Source: Poa pratensis (Eukaryota; Streptophyta; Magnoliopsida; Poales; Poaceae). Taken from it: a DNA stretch of 64,000 nucleotides. The position numbers were made by a program, and so were the translations under genes. Location of the stretch: positions 1,933,758 to 1,997,757 of the forward strand of contig CAMZMU010000060.1 in NCBI GenBank assembly GCA_947311845.1. The letters run 5' to 3'. Position 1 is the stretch's first letter. The number at the start of each line of letters is the position of its first letter. This document shows, piece by piece, positions 10,417-20,065 of the stretch. A model generated the notes under the pieces. It was given only the letters and a program-made list of their open reading frames with translations, made no database searches and was not told the DNA's origin.

Positions 10417-11864
10417 TGATACGTCTCAAACGTATCTATAATTTTTGATGTTCCATGCTGATATTATACCAATTGTTACATGTTTTATATACACTTTATA
10501 TCATTTTTATACATTTTCTGGGACTAACCTATTAACAAGATGCCACAGTGCCAGTTCCTGTTTTCTGCTGTTTTTGTATTCAGAAAAGCTAGTCTGGAAA
10601 TATTCTCGGAATTGGACGAAAATTTACGGAGGCCCCTATTTTATCAGAAGACACCTGGAGTCCGAAGGAGAGACGAAGTGGAGCCACGAGGGCTCCACAC
10701 GTGGGCTCGGCGCGGCCAAGGGCCCACCGGCGCTCAGGGGTGGTGTCGCCTCCTCGTGCACCGCCTCGTGACACCCTTTGGCTATATATTGCCCCTGACC
10801 TAAAACTCACGGAAGAATCGACGATTTCCCCAGAAAAGTTCCAGAGCTCCGCCGCCACCAAAAACCCTAATTCGGGGGACAGAAGTCTCTGTTTCGGCAC
10901 CTTGCCGGACGGGAATTACCCCCGGAGCCATCTCCATCGACGCCACCGCCTCCATCATCGCCGTTGCTGCCTCCCATGATGAAGAGGGAGTAGTTCTTCA
11001 TCGGGGCTGAGGGCTCTACCGATAGCTATGTGGTTTATCTCTCTCTCCCATGGTGTGATCTTTATGTGATCATGAGCTTTGTAATCTAGTTGAATCTATA
11101 GATGTTACTCTTCATTATCTTATATGCTACTCAAGTGGTTTTATTAATGTAATCTCCGGAGTCACCTTTGTCCCACGGTGCGAAGTTGACAGTGTGCGCC
11201 CCGTGTGTGGCTCTTAGGCTAAAGATAACAGGAATACTTATCATGAGTTATTATTTGCGTTGGATGTCTCTATGAAATTGCGGTGTTTGTCTAGTACTAT
11301 TTAGGGCGCTCAAGTTGACAGTGTGGGGTTCCCTAGATATGGAATGCGACTTTAAGGTGTGCTTTTATAGCCCTAACCGGTGGATTGGTGTTCGTTATCC
11401 AACGAGAGAATAACTCAGAGTAGCATAGTGAAGAGGAAATATCTATGTATTCAATTATATTAGTATTGTTGAGAGTGTCCACTAGTGAAAGTATGATCCC
11501 TAGGCCTTGTTTCTAAACATTGAAACACCGTTTACAACCAGTTCTGCTACATGTTTGCTTGCTGCCATTTTTATTTCAGATTGCAATTACCACTTATAAT
11601 CATCCATATTACTTGTATTTCACTATCTCTTCGCCGAACTAGTGCACCTATACACCTGACAAGTGTATTGGGTGTGTTGGGGACACAAGAGACTTCTTGT
11701 ATCTTAATTGCAGGGTTGCTTGAGAGGGATATCTTTGACCTCTACCTCCCTGAGTTCGATAAACCTTGGGTGATTCACTTAAGGGAAATTTGCTGCTGTT
11801 CTACAAACCTCTGCACTTGGAGGCCCAACACTGTCTACAAGAATAGAAGCGTGCGTAGACATCA
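10417..11864 (+). repeat. El-A 3' LTR (1448 bp)
   Basis: Starts TGATACGTCTC and ends GACATCA. Its right part (11023-11864) matches the 5' LTR closely. Its U3 is different from that of the 5' LTR but resembles the solo LTR at 59433-61010 in the first ~250 bases (shared ..AACAAGATGCC..AGTGCCAGTTC.. pattern). A TATA-like GCTATATATTGC lies near 10781. Confidence 0.9.
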
Positions 11865-12072
11865 GTGTTTGATGTGTAGTTCATCGACAGGTCGCTGCAG
11901 GGCACCATAGCTTGTCATCTCCGCCATCTGAGACTTCACACTCAATAGTTCAGTTAACTCGGTCCTTCACACATGAAGCATAGGACTCCACTGTGCTTGA
12001 CATTGCCAATGTTAGCATGGATACTCACGCAATTACGGGCGAGGTTTGCACCGTGATCGAAGGAGGTGGTGG

Positions 12073-12820
12073 CTTACAGTGGTGTATGGCCCGCAGCGCA
12101 TGGAGGATAAGGAGCAGTTTTTGCAAGAATTAGTAGAAAGGCGCATGCTATGTTCTGGACCATGTTAATTATAGGAGATTTCAACATGATTCTGAATGCT
12201 TCCGAGAAAAACAATGGAAACTTGAATAGGAGGGCGATGTCCTGCTTTCGCAATTTTGTGCGCAACGCAGACCTGAAGGACCTGTACATGCATGGAAGGC
12301 TGTTCACCTGGAGCAACGAACGGGCCTCGCCCACCATGACGAGAATTGATCGAGCCCTAGCTTCGGTGGAATGGGATCTTGACAACCCTGATTGTTTGCT
12401 TCAGGCGATATCTTCCTCGATCTCTGACCACGCTCCGTTGCACCTGTCTCTGAACACGGCGCATCGGCCCGTCAAAAGATTCAGGTTTGAGATGTTCTGG
12501 ACGAAACTTGATCGGTTTGTGGAGGCGGTTCACGATGGTTGGGTCTGTGATCCGGCAATTGTAGACCCGTTCAAGAGGTTGGATGAGTTGTTCAGGAATA
12601 CGGCATCGCACCTACAGTCTTGGGCTCAGAAAAGGGTGGGCAATGTAAAAATTCAGTTGGCGGTGGCCCATGCAATCATCTTGCGTTTCGACGAGGCCCA
12701 GGATAGGAGAAGTCTGACGCCAGCTGAGGCCTGGCTCAGGAAGACTCTGAAGCAGCATGTTCTAGGCCTGGCATCGATCTCGCATGTGTTGGTTGCGAGA
12801 TGGGGATGCTAACACAAAGC
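12073..12820 (+). pseudogene. ORF2: LINE ORF2 endonuclease domain (C-terminal part) and linker
   Basis: The frames contain VVYGPQ (near 12080), IIGDFNMIL (near 12172), LFTWSNERASPTMTRIDRAL and SDHAPL (near 12425). These are hallmark motifs of the exonuclease-endonuclease-phosphatase fold used by plant LINEs to nick the target DNA; GDFN and SDH contribute catalytic residues. A one-base loss near 12166 breaks the frame between the first two motifs. The N-terminal catalytic glutamate region is missing or unreadable. After the domain comes the linker leading to reverse transcriptase. Confidence 0.8.
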
Positions 12821-14556
12821 TGTTTCATTCGGTCGCCAATGGAAGGAGAATTAAGAATTTCATACCGGTGGTTAAGGTGGGAGAGGAATTGATCACAGAT
12901 CAGAAGAGGAAAGAAGAGTGTTTCTTCCATGCGTATAGCGCAATCCTGGGGAACCTGCAGAACCGCAACCACACCTTGAACCTCGACTACTTAGACATCC
13001 CCACGCACGATCTGCAGGAACTGGACAGAATTTTCACTGAGGAGGAGGTATGGGATACCATCAAGGATTTGCCGGCTGACCGTGCGCCGGGGCCCGATGG
13101 ATTTGGTGGTGCATTCTACTAGTTGGCGTGGCCAATCATCAAGAACGATATCATGGCAGCGATTGAAGTTGTATGTGGGAGATGGCCGAGGCTTTGGGAG
13201 ATTGAATAGAGCGCTTATTACTCTGATTTCGAAGAGATCTGATGCGCTGGAGGTTGGAGACTATAGACCTATCAGCTTGGTCCATAGTTTCGCAAAGTTG
13301 TTCTCAAAAATCCTGGCAAACAGGCTGAGGCCGACGATGGCAGACCTTGTGAGTACCAATCAATTAGCTTTTATAAAAGGAAGAAGCATGCACGACAATT
13401 TCATCTTAGTACGGCAGGTCGCAAGGAAGATCAACACGAGGAGACAATCTGGAGTCCTACTGAAACTTGACATTTCGCGTGCGTTTGATTCCCTTTCTTG
13501 GGCTTTTCTGACGGAGGTCTTGCGTAAGCTTGGTTCAGCGAGATGTGGATTCATTGGGTGGCGCTGATGCTTTGTACAGCTAGTACCAAGGTGTTGGTGA
13601 ATGGGGTGCCGGGGAGACGCGTCTTCCATGGCTGTGGACTCCGGCAGGGTGACCCCAGCTCCCCCCTGTTCTTTGTTATGGTCATGGAGGTGCTGACAGC
13701 GATGTTTTCGATGGCGGTGAGAGAGGAGTTGGTCTGTCCTCTAGCTGCCATTAGCCCTATGCAGAGGATATCCATTTTTGCCGACGATGTGGTGTTGTTC
13801 GTGAAGCCGTTGGCTGCAGATCTGCTGGCCATTAGACAGATCCTTAACATGTTTGCAGAGGCCTCGGGACTGAGAGTCAATTACGACAAATCCACGGCTA
13901 CCATGATCCGTAGTAGTGCGAGAGAGGAAGGCAGAGTCAGGAACATCTTGGAGTGTCGTGTGGAGGAGTTCCCCATCAAGTATCTTGGGCTGCAGTTGGC
14001 GTTGTGGCCGCTGACTAAATCTGAGTGGCAACCGGTGTTGGATACAGTGCTGAAATTGATCCCGGGATGGCAGCGAGGATGGATCACTAAGGAGGGCCGC
14101 CTAATTCTGATCAAGGCGGTCATCTCGGCAAGGCCAGTCCATCACCTGTTGGTTGCGGAGGCTCCAGCGTGGATGCTTGAAGAGATAAACAGTTGGCTGA
14201 GGGCTTTCTTTTGGACAGCCAAGCATAGCGCGAATGGTGGCCAGTATTTGGTGGCGTGGGAACAGATTTGCAAGCCGGAGTGCTACGGAGGGCTTGGAGT
14301 CAAGAATCTAAAGATGCAGGGTTTGGCTCTCAGAACACGCTGGGAATGGCTAAAGAGAACATACCCTAGTAGGCCTTGGCAGGGACTGCCTATGTTGAAG
14401 GACGACGACACGGCCAGCGTGTTCAACAGCCTAGTAAGAATTGAGGTAGGAAGGGGGGACAACATTCATTTCTGGACTGATCTGGCTCGAGGGATCCACG
14501 GTGGAGCATTTTGCACCGATTGTATGGAACATGGTGAACACTCGGAGGAAAAATAG
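12821..14556 (+). pseudogene. ORF2: LINE ORF2 reverse transcriptase
   Basis: Reads through several frames. ADRAPGPDGFGGAFY is followed by a stop at 13122, then LITLISKRSDALEVGDYRPISLV, QLAFIKGRSMHDNFILV and LKLDISRAFDSLSW. After a frameshift near 13550 come GLRQGDPSSPLFFVMVMEVL and the catalytic FADD at 13777-13788. These are motifs 1 to 5 of the LINE reverse transcriptase, which copies its RNA at the nicked target. The catalytic aspartates are present, but the frame is broken by at least one stop and two frameshifts. Confidence 0.88.
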
Positions 14557-15292
14557 CAGGACAGTCCAGGAGGCTCTGGTGGCAGACGCATGGGTAAATG
14601 ATATAGATGGGGAGTTGAGCATGGAGGGGGCACAGCAATGTGTGCAGCTGTGGATTAGGTTGCGCAGCGTGCGGAGGGATACCATGGCGCAGGACAAATT
14701 CATATGGCCCTGGTCAAACAATGGAGAATACACGGCTAGCTCTACGTACAAGATGTTGTGCCATGGCAACACACGTTTTGCTACAGCCAATTGCATCTGG
14801 AAGTCGCGAGCGCCGTGAAATGGAAAATGTTCTGCTGGCTGGCCGTGCAACATCGAGTCTGGACCTCGGATAGAAGAGTTCGCCATGGGTTATAGGAGGA
14901 GCTGAGTGCATGCTTTACTTGCCTCCAAGAGACGGACACTATTGATCACATCTTGGTTCAGTGTGTGTACGCTAGGGAGGTTTGGTATCGATGCTTCCGC
15001 GCCGCAGGGGTACAGGTTGCTGCGCCTGAACTGATGGACAATTTGGAGGACTGGTGGCTCGCTGTCATTCGACAAGAGAAACAAGAGGCTCTTTGACACA
15101 TTCGTCATTCTCATCGCCTGGAGCTTATGGAATCAGAGAAACGCAAGATTGTTCAACAACATTGGGCAGCAATATGCGGTCACCGTGTTGGTTGACAGGA
15201 TTATAGATGAGTTCAAGATCTGGGCTTGTGCTATGGCTACGGCTACGGCTACGGCTACGACAGGAGTTGGAGAGTTCATGCAGCGAGAGTAG
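14557..15292 (+). pseudogene. ORF2: LINE ORF2 C-terminus with zf-RVT domain
   Basis: Spread over shifted frames are KMFCWLAVQHRVWTSDRR near 14824 and CFTCLQETDTIDHILVQC near 14913, the cysteine/histidine pattern of the zf-RVT domain at the end of plant LINE ORF2. The final frame runs LFNNIG..IIDEFKIWACAMATATATATTG to a stop at 15290-15292. The alanine-threonine repeat is encoded by the GGCTAC hexamer run at 15232-15259. Confidence 0.7.
15232..15259 (+). repeat. (GGCTAC)n microsatellite inside LINE ORF2
   Basis: Four and a half tandem hexamers. In the ORF2 frame they encode repeated Ala-Thr. Confidence 0.8.
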
Positions 15293-15431
15293 GCCTAGGC
15301 GGAGGTGTGTTGGTGTGTTGGAGTTGGTGTTGAGTGCCGGTTGCTTAGCTCTTGTGCTGGCAATGGTTTGTAAACTCTCGTTATCCCTTCTATAAAATCT
15401 AGTACGCTTTTGGCGTACTCTCTAAAAAAAA
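15293..15431 (+). other. LINE 3' UTR and poly(A) tail
   Basis: Short non-coding tail after the ORF2 stop ending in ..GGCGTACTCTCT followed by eight A, typical of a plant LINE end. Confidence 0.65.
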
Positions 15432-16100
15432 TCGACTATCCTCTCAACCTCGCACCACTCCAATCTACCTCTCTGAGCCAGATTTCCACGACAATTTCAA
15501 GAATCGGGTCTCTAGGCAACATCATGGTTCAACAGTTCCAACGTTTTCAGCTTCAGGAGGACAGGGATCGATCTGGGGCAAGGATGGTTACGAACATGCG
15601 CCGCGGCATGCCCTGTCCGCAGGAGGGCGACGAAGCAGTGACGCGGCGGCGACGCGGCCGTTCCTAGGCAGAGAGAAGGAGGGCCGTAGTACCAGCGGCA
15701 ACGCGTTGCTGGTTCGAGGCCTTAGTCGAGACGAACTGGTACACGTCTAGGCCGATTGATTTTTTCCGCGATGAGCTTGTAACATGTGCGACCGACGAGA
15801 GACAAGGGATCGATCGGGCAAAACAAAGCGCGCGTCCAGGTCTTTTAGCGACGTACCTACGGTCGTTAACCGTAATTATATACTCTTCTCTTGGTTGACG
15901 GATCCGTTCACGATACGAAAGCGATGAGCGACATCGGAATTCCTTACTTAAATCTTCCTTCCTTAATTCCTTTATTATTCGGTATTGTGTTTTGCTGGTT
16001 ATCGAGCGGGATACCAAGTCCAGGGTCTGTTTTGCTGGGTTTTTACGTACCGTTTTGCTGGTTCTCTTGACGTACCATCGGCAACCATCAACTGAAGCCG
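15432..16100. other. Unassigned stretch
   Basis: A minus-strand frame of 163 codons (15664-16155) is open but matches no family I know. The motif TTTTGCTGG occurs three times near 15990-16060. I see no convincing gene. Confidence 0.3.
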
Positions 16101-16807
16101 TATTATATAGTAGAGAAGAGATACTTCTTATAAAGCAAAATCCCACTATATGCAATTAATATTTTTCTATCTGAATATCCAAGCCATCCACATCACTTTC
16201 TATTTTAGTCAATCAATTGTACACATCATCCCACTGACATCATTACTTATTGTATATATTTGCATGCAAGCATCCACGTCATCCTTTTCATTGGTCATCA
16301 AGTTGTCTACATCATATCATCTTTTTTTACCGTTCAAACCATAAAATCGCACCATCCCGATATGTAATTTCATAATTAAATAATGTGCAAGTGGAACGCC
16401 GGAATCAATTATGAAAATCAAGTGATTTTTGTGCCAAGATTTTCAATATGAAAATTCTCAAACTATTATTTGAATTATGTGCTCTTCTGCATGTAACCGC
16501 TCAAAAACTTTTTAGACACATAATTCGGCAATTTGCATGGCATCTTCATGTAAGTCATCCACATCATCAGTTTTTTCAACCCGCTGATTTCACTTTATCT
16601 ACATCAATAAACATCAATCAGGTGCACCCCTGAACCATAACAAACTTTAAAACATAAAATACTCATACATTTCATGTCTACTAAATTTAGGCTCTCAAAT
16701 TTTATGATCAACTAAATTTTGCATTTCTATAGTCAACTTCATGAGTTTATATGTTTTACTAGGTTTATTAAGAGATACCCGCTGCAATGCGCGGGGTATC
16801 GTACTAG
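16101..16807 (+). mobile_element. Helitron-like non-autonomous element, 3' end recognised
   Basis: The right end has a short GC hairpin (CCCGC..GCGGG, about 16778-16795) followed by ATCGTA and CTAG at 16804-16807, then T. This is the layout of a Helitron 3' terminus (hairpin, a few bases, CTRR, insertion before T). The interior is AT-rich and repeats ATCCACATCAT-like words. The 5' TC end is not certain, so the left coordinate is approximate. No Rep/helicase is encoded. Confidence 0.45.
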
Positions 16808-16877
16808 TTATATTAGATGAATGCCCGTACGTTGCAACCAAAAAATCAACTATAGTTAGAAACGTCGTCACAACCGG

Positions 16878-17230
16878 GTGCGGCGATATGGCTCCCGGGC
16901 TCTAGGGAGCCCGGTATTTGAAATTTAAAAAATAATAAATTTTAAATTTCGGAAAAATTCAAAAAAAAATACCATGATGTAGAAAACGCTATGCACTACG
17001 ACTGTGAAAAAAGATTTACGTGAAATACAATGTATTCTATCCTGAGCAAAAAAGACAAAAATACATATCTGGGTCATGATCGGATCAACCTTTTTTATGT
17101 AAAATTTGTTTGATTTGTCTTTTTCGCTGAGCTAAAAATACAATGTATGTCAGATTGAAATTTTCCAGGATCGTAGTGCATGTGGTTGGCTACATCCAGA
17201 TATTTTTTTCGAATTTTTTGAAACGTTTCA
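16878..17230. mobile_element. Truncated MITE related to the one at 18300-18712
   Basis: Starts with a palindromic CTCCCGGGCTCTAGGGAGCCCGG-like end, followed by an AT-rich body that resembles the 18.3-kb MITE in order of words (TTTGAAATTT, TTGAAATTTTCCAGGA vs TTGAAAATTTGCAGAA, TTTTTTCGAATTTTTTGAAAC). The right terminal repeat is missing; the similarity stops near 17230. Confidence 0.45.
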
Positions 17231-17372
17231 GAAATCTTTACCTAATAATAAAGGCATTAAGCCTTCCTTGGTTTTGGTTTCGTACGTCGCCCATCGTTTG
17301 GTTCGTACGTAAAAAACGTTTGACACCTCATCCCGCACTCCTAACATCTATATAATTAGTCAAGGTGGTACT
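17231..17372. other. Short unassigned stretch with a Helitron-like 5' word
   Basis: TCTTTACCTAATAATAAAGG at about 17235 looks like a Helitron 5' start, but no matching 3' end follows before the copia LTR. I leave it unassigned. Confidence 0.25.
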
Positions 17373-17530
17373 TGTCAATGTTCGTATGCGGGAACGATAC
17401 ACTGTTCCTAGGGCTCGGTTACGTGTTATATAGGGCAGGAATAACCTCTACCGGGGTATTACAAGGAGGAGTACGTATACGGTTGGTATACTATACCATA
17501 CCGTATACTACTTGTATTACATCTCTAACA
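17373..17530 (-). repeat. Copia 3' LTR
   Basis: On the minus strand it starts TGTTAGAGATG right after the purine tract AAGATTAAGGGGGGC and contains CCTATATAAC. The pol stop codon (TAG) falls inside its first six bases. A possible CA end is near 17373, but with no second LTR to compare, this boundary is a guess. Confidence 0.55.
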
Positions 17531-18299
17531 GCCCCCCTTAATCTTAACCTTATTAAGGTTGAGATTACACCTAAATTCATGCAAAAGATTTATAGGTAAA
17601 GATTTGGTAAAACCATCAGCCACTTGGTCCTTGTTGGAGATGAACTTGATATCTAGCAGTTTCTTGGCAACCCTCTCCCGCACAAAATGATAGTCAATCT
17701 CTATATGCTTAAGTCCTGGCATGAAAGACTGGATTTGCTGATAAGTATGTGGCACCTAGGTTGTCACACCACAAACAAGAGTGTTCCTTGAGAGAAACAC
17801 CGAGTTCACGAATTAAAGCTTCAACCCAAATAAGCTCAGCAGTAGCATTAGCAATCGCCTTATATTCAGCTTCTGTACTAGATCGTGAGATAGTGGCTTG
17901 TTTCCTTGCACTCCAGGAAATTAAATTGGGTCCAAAAAATATAGCAAACCCACCAGTAGACCGTCGATCATCAAGGCATCCAGCCCAGTCAGCATCCGAA
18001 AATGCACTAAGAAAAGTAGAAGAAGAGCGCTGAAACATGATACCAGTATGTAATGTACCTTATACATAGCGGAGAATCCTCTTGGTAGCAGTCCAACGAT
18101 CTGTAGTGGGTGCATGAAGATATTGGCAACTTGACTTTCTTAACAGAGAAAGCCAAATCAAGTCTAGTCAAAGTCAAATACTGAAGCGCTCCAACAATGC
18201 TTCTGGAATTTGTAGTATCATCAAAATCAAGAGGTGTACCATCAGTCAAAGATAACTTATCAATGGTAGACATTGGCATGGGAGTGGGTGTGCAGCCGG
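17525..18299 (-). pseudogene. pol: Copia pol fragment: end of reverse transcriptase and RNase H
   Basis: Minus-strand frames read the reverse transcriptase end ([20 protein letters not shown] near 18170). The RNase H follows: [23 protein letters not shown], then [45 protein letters not shown], and [25 protein letters not shown]. The RNase H aspartate/glutamate residues (DADW, STEAEY, CDN) are all present. Frameshifts occur near 18120-18140, 18010-18040 and 17710-17750. The stop codon is at 17525-17527, inside the LTR. Its right side is interrupted by the MITE at 18300. Confidence 0.88.
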
Positions 18300-18712
18300 A
18301 GTGTAGTGATTTGTCTCCCGAGCTACATGTAGCCCGAAATTTTGAAAATTTAAATCTGTATTTTAAGTTTCCAAAAATCAGTAAATAATTCTATACGTAG
18401 ATGATGATGATTTCTACCAGTGTGCAAAAAAGAATGCAAAACATTCTGTATTTAACACAGTGCAAAAATGACACATTTCTGAAGCTGGGTTGGTGAACAG
18501 TGTCAAATTCAAAGTTTCCCAAAATTGTCAGAATTTGTCATTTTCGTGCAGGCCGGAATACATATCATTTCGAGTTGAAAATTTGCAGAAGAGTAGAACA
18601 TGTCATTGTCAACATCTAGGATTTTTTCGGAATTTTTTGAAACTTAAAAATGGTGATTAAAAAAAATCAAAAACCGGGCTACATGTAGCCTGGGCTACAC
18701 AATGACTTTTCA
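18300..18712. mobile_element. 413-bp MITE (Mutator-like) with 11-bp target duplication
   Basis: Flanked by TGTGCAGCCGG at 18289-18299 and 18713-18723. Ends carry an imperfect terminal inverted repeat including GCTACATGTAGCCCG (left) and its complement CGGGCTACATGTAGC (right). The AT-rich interior has no coding capacity. An 11-base duplication fits Mutator-like elements (usually 9-11). It sits inside the copia reverse transcriptase; removing it with one duplication restores the copia frame. Confidence 0.75.
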
Positions 18713-19046
18713 TGTGCAGCCGGTCATATTAACTCGGGCTAGAAGATCTGCAACATACTTAGCTTGTGTGAGCACAAGACCATCATAAGTTTGAGTGACT
18801 TCCATGCCCAAAAAATAATGAAGAGCACCAAGATTCTTGATAGCAAAATGTTCACTCAACTAACGAAGAAGAACAGTAATTGATGAATCTGATGAGCTTG
18901 TAACAATGATACCATGAACATATATGAGCATAAATATGTGAACACGTGACTGATTGTATAGAAATAGTGACGTATCAGCGATGAAAGGTTGAAGCCCAAG
19001 CTCAATGAGTTTCGAACTTAGACGAGAATATCATGCACGGGGGGCT
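18713..19046 (-). pseudogene. pol: Copia pol fragment: reverse transcriptase active-site region
   Basis: Minus strand from 19046 reads RA*YSRLSSKLIELGLQPFIADTSLFLY, then IYVHGIIVTSSSD, HFAIKNLGALHYFLGMEV and LVLTQAKYVADLLARVNMT. The tryptophan in the usual PRAW motif is a stop (19031-19033), and another stop follows TVLLR. The catalytic YVDD of copia reverse transcriptase is YVHG here (18911-18922), so both metal-binding aspartates are lost. The left edge is the MITE duplication; the right edge is the GGGCT duplication of El-2. Confidence 0.88.
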
Positions 19047-19991
19047 TGTCGCAGCAGTGGAACATGGGGTTCCCCTAGTACTGCCAAAGTGGGTCCACCC
19101 CATGTGGGCCCAAGATGAAGATGGACAAGACCAAGACTCAAGTCAAGCTGGCGGGTTCACCGTCAGGACATGCAAGGCCTACATCGACAAAGGGCTCCGG
19201 TCCTGGGGACCTGCCGGGTCCCCGAACCAAGCAAGAAGGCTAGGAAGGACCCGAGAGCCCGAGCTCCCGGCAGGAGGCCAGGCTCCCTCTCGGGTACTTC
19301 CCCACGTCCCTGTGGATAAGCTCTCAACCTCACCGCGGAAGACTTGGGAAGCAAGGCGAAGGCAGCGCGGGCGGGAAGTACATCCCGTGGTGGTGTCAGC
19401 TCCTGTCCACCCCCAGGCGGATGCTCCCACCTAACCCAGAGGAGACGCTAGGCTGAGGAGAGGCCACGTCTCCTCCTAAACTAGATGAGGAGGGTCCTTC
19501 ACCCCGAAGGTCCCTCATGCCCCTCACGTGACCCTATGGCAACCCCTTAGCCTATAAAAGGAGGACCAAGGCACGGAGGAGGGGAGGGAAAAGAAGAAGA
19601 AACACAAGGTCGAACATGGCACAAGTCTGACCAGAGCAAGACTAGACTAGGGCTGCGAAGGTAGAGGGGAAGGTGATCTCCTCCGGGTCAGGATCTGTCC
19701 TTCTTCTACCTCCAGCCAAAACCCTTCCGGGTACCCCATCCGGGAGGATCCATTGTAAGCTACACTATGAAGAACCCATCAATCTAGACATGCAGGAGTA
19801 GGGCTTTTAGCCTCCGGGCGGCCAGAACCTGGGTAGCTCCTTGTGTCCCTTTGGTTGCATGCTTTGATCGTGGAGAGGAGAGCTTGATCTAGACTCCGCC
19901 TGAGAAGACGATTCTCAGCCTCCTTCGCGCCCCGTGCCGAACCTAAAAGGGGGTATCCTATACTCCGGTGTCCGTGCATCGAGACACGACA
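19047..19991 (+). repeat. El-2 5' LTR (945 bp)
   Basis: Starts TGTCGCAGCAGTGG, ends GAGACACGACA. A TATA box (CCTATAAAAGG) is at 19551-19561. Confidence 0.95.
19552..19560 (+). promoter_or_regulatory. TATA box of the El-2 LTR promoter
   Basis: CTATAAAAG within the LTR, followed about 30-60 bases on by purine-rich sequence where transcription probably starts. The 3' LTR has the same box at 29460-29468. Confidence 0.7.
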
Positions 19992-19993
19992 TC

Positions 19994-20012
19994 TGGCGCG
20001 CCAGGTAGGGGG
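19994..20012 (+). other. El-2 primer-binding site
   Basis: TGGCGCGCCAGGTAGGGGG, two bases after the 5' LTR, identical to those of El-1 and El-3. Confidence 0.85.
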
Positions 20013-20065
20013 CACAAGCACTGGTTTCATCTTCATCAAGTTCATCGGCAAGTTCTTCGTCAAGC

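Larger units (their letters stand above)
5198..11864 (+). mobile_element. El-A: non-autonomous Athila-like LTR retrotransposon with mismatched LTRs
   Basis: Bounded by LTRs starting TGATACGTCTCAAACG and ending GTAGACATCA. The primer site resembles the Athila type (CGCGCCGTTGCCGGGGA, complementary to a tRNA-Asp end) and the polypurine tract is CTAAGCTTGGGGATGC. The 3.7-kb interior has one acidic frame and no protease, reverse transcriptase or integrase, so it needs enzymes in trans. Flanking 5-mers differ (TGGGG left, GTGTT right), so there is no target-site duplication. Related Triticeae families exist (for example Sabrina-like), but I do not assign a family name. Confidence 0.85.
11865..15431 (+). 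mobile_element. LINE (non-LTR retrotransposon), 5' truncated
   Basis: Plus-strand L1-type element. It begins inside ORF2 within or just before the endonuclease domain and runs through reverse transcriptase and a zf-RVT region to a 3' UTR with a short A8 tail at 15424-15431. ORF1 is absent. The left edge abuts El-A at 11865, so the original 5' end and target duplication cannot be checked. Multiple stops and frameshifts make it inactive. Confidence 0.85.

Noticed and set aside
5193..11869. A target-site duplication for El-A
   Set aside because: The flanking 5-mers TGGGG and GTGTT do not match, and shifting the boundaries by a few bases does not produce a pair.
15232..15259. GGCTAC array as a telomere-like or satellite repeat
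   Set aside because: It has only four to five units, sits inside the LINE ORF2 frame and encodes Ala-Thr; it is a microsatellite of the LINE.
15664..16155. 163-codon minus-strand frame as a host gene
   Set aside because: It has no known domain, no supporting exon structure, and lies between a LINE and Helitron-like DNA.
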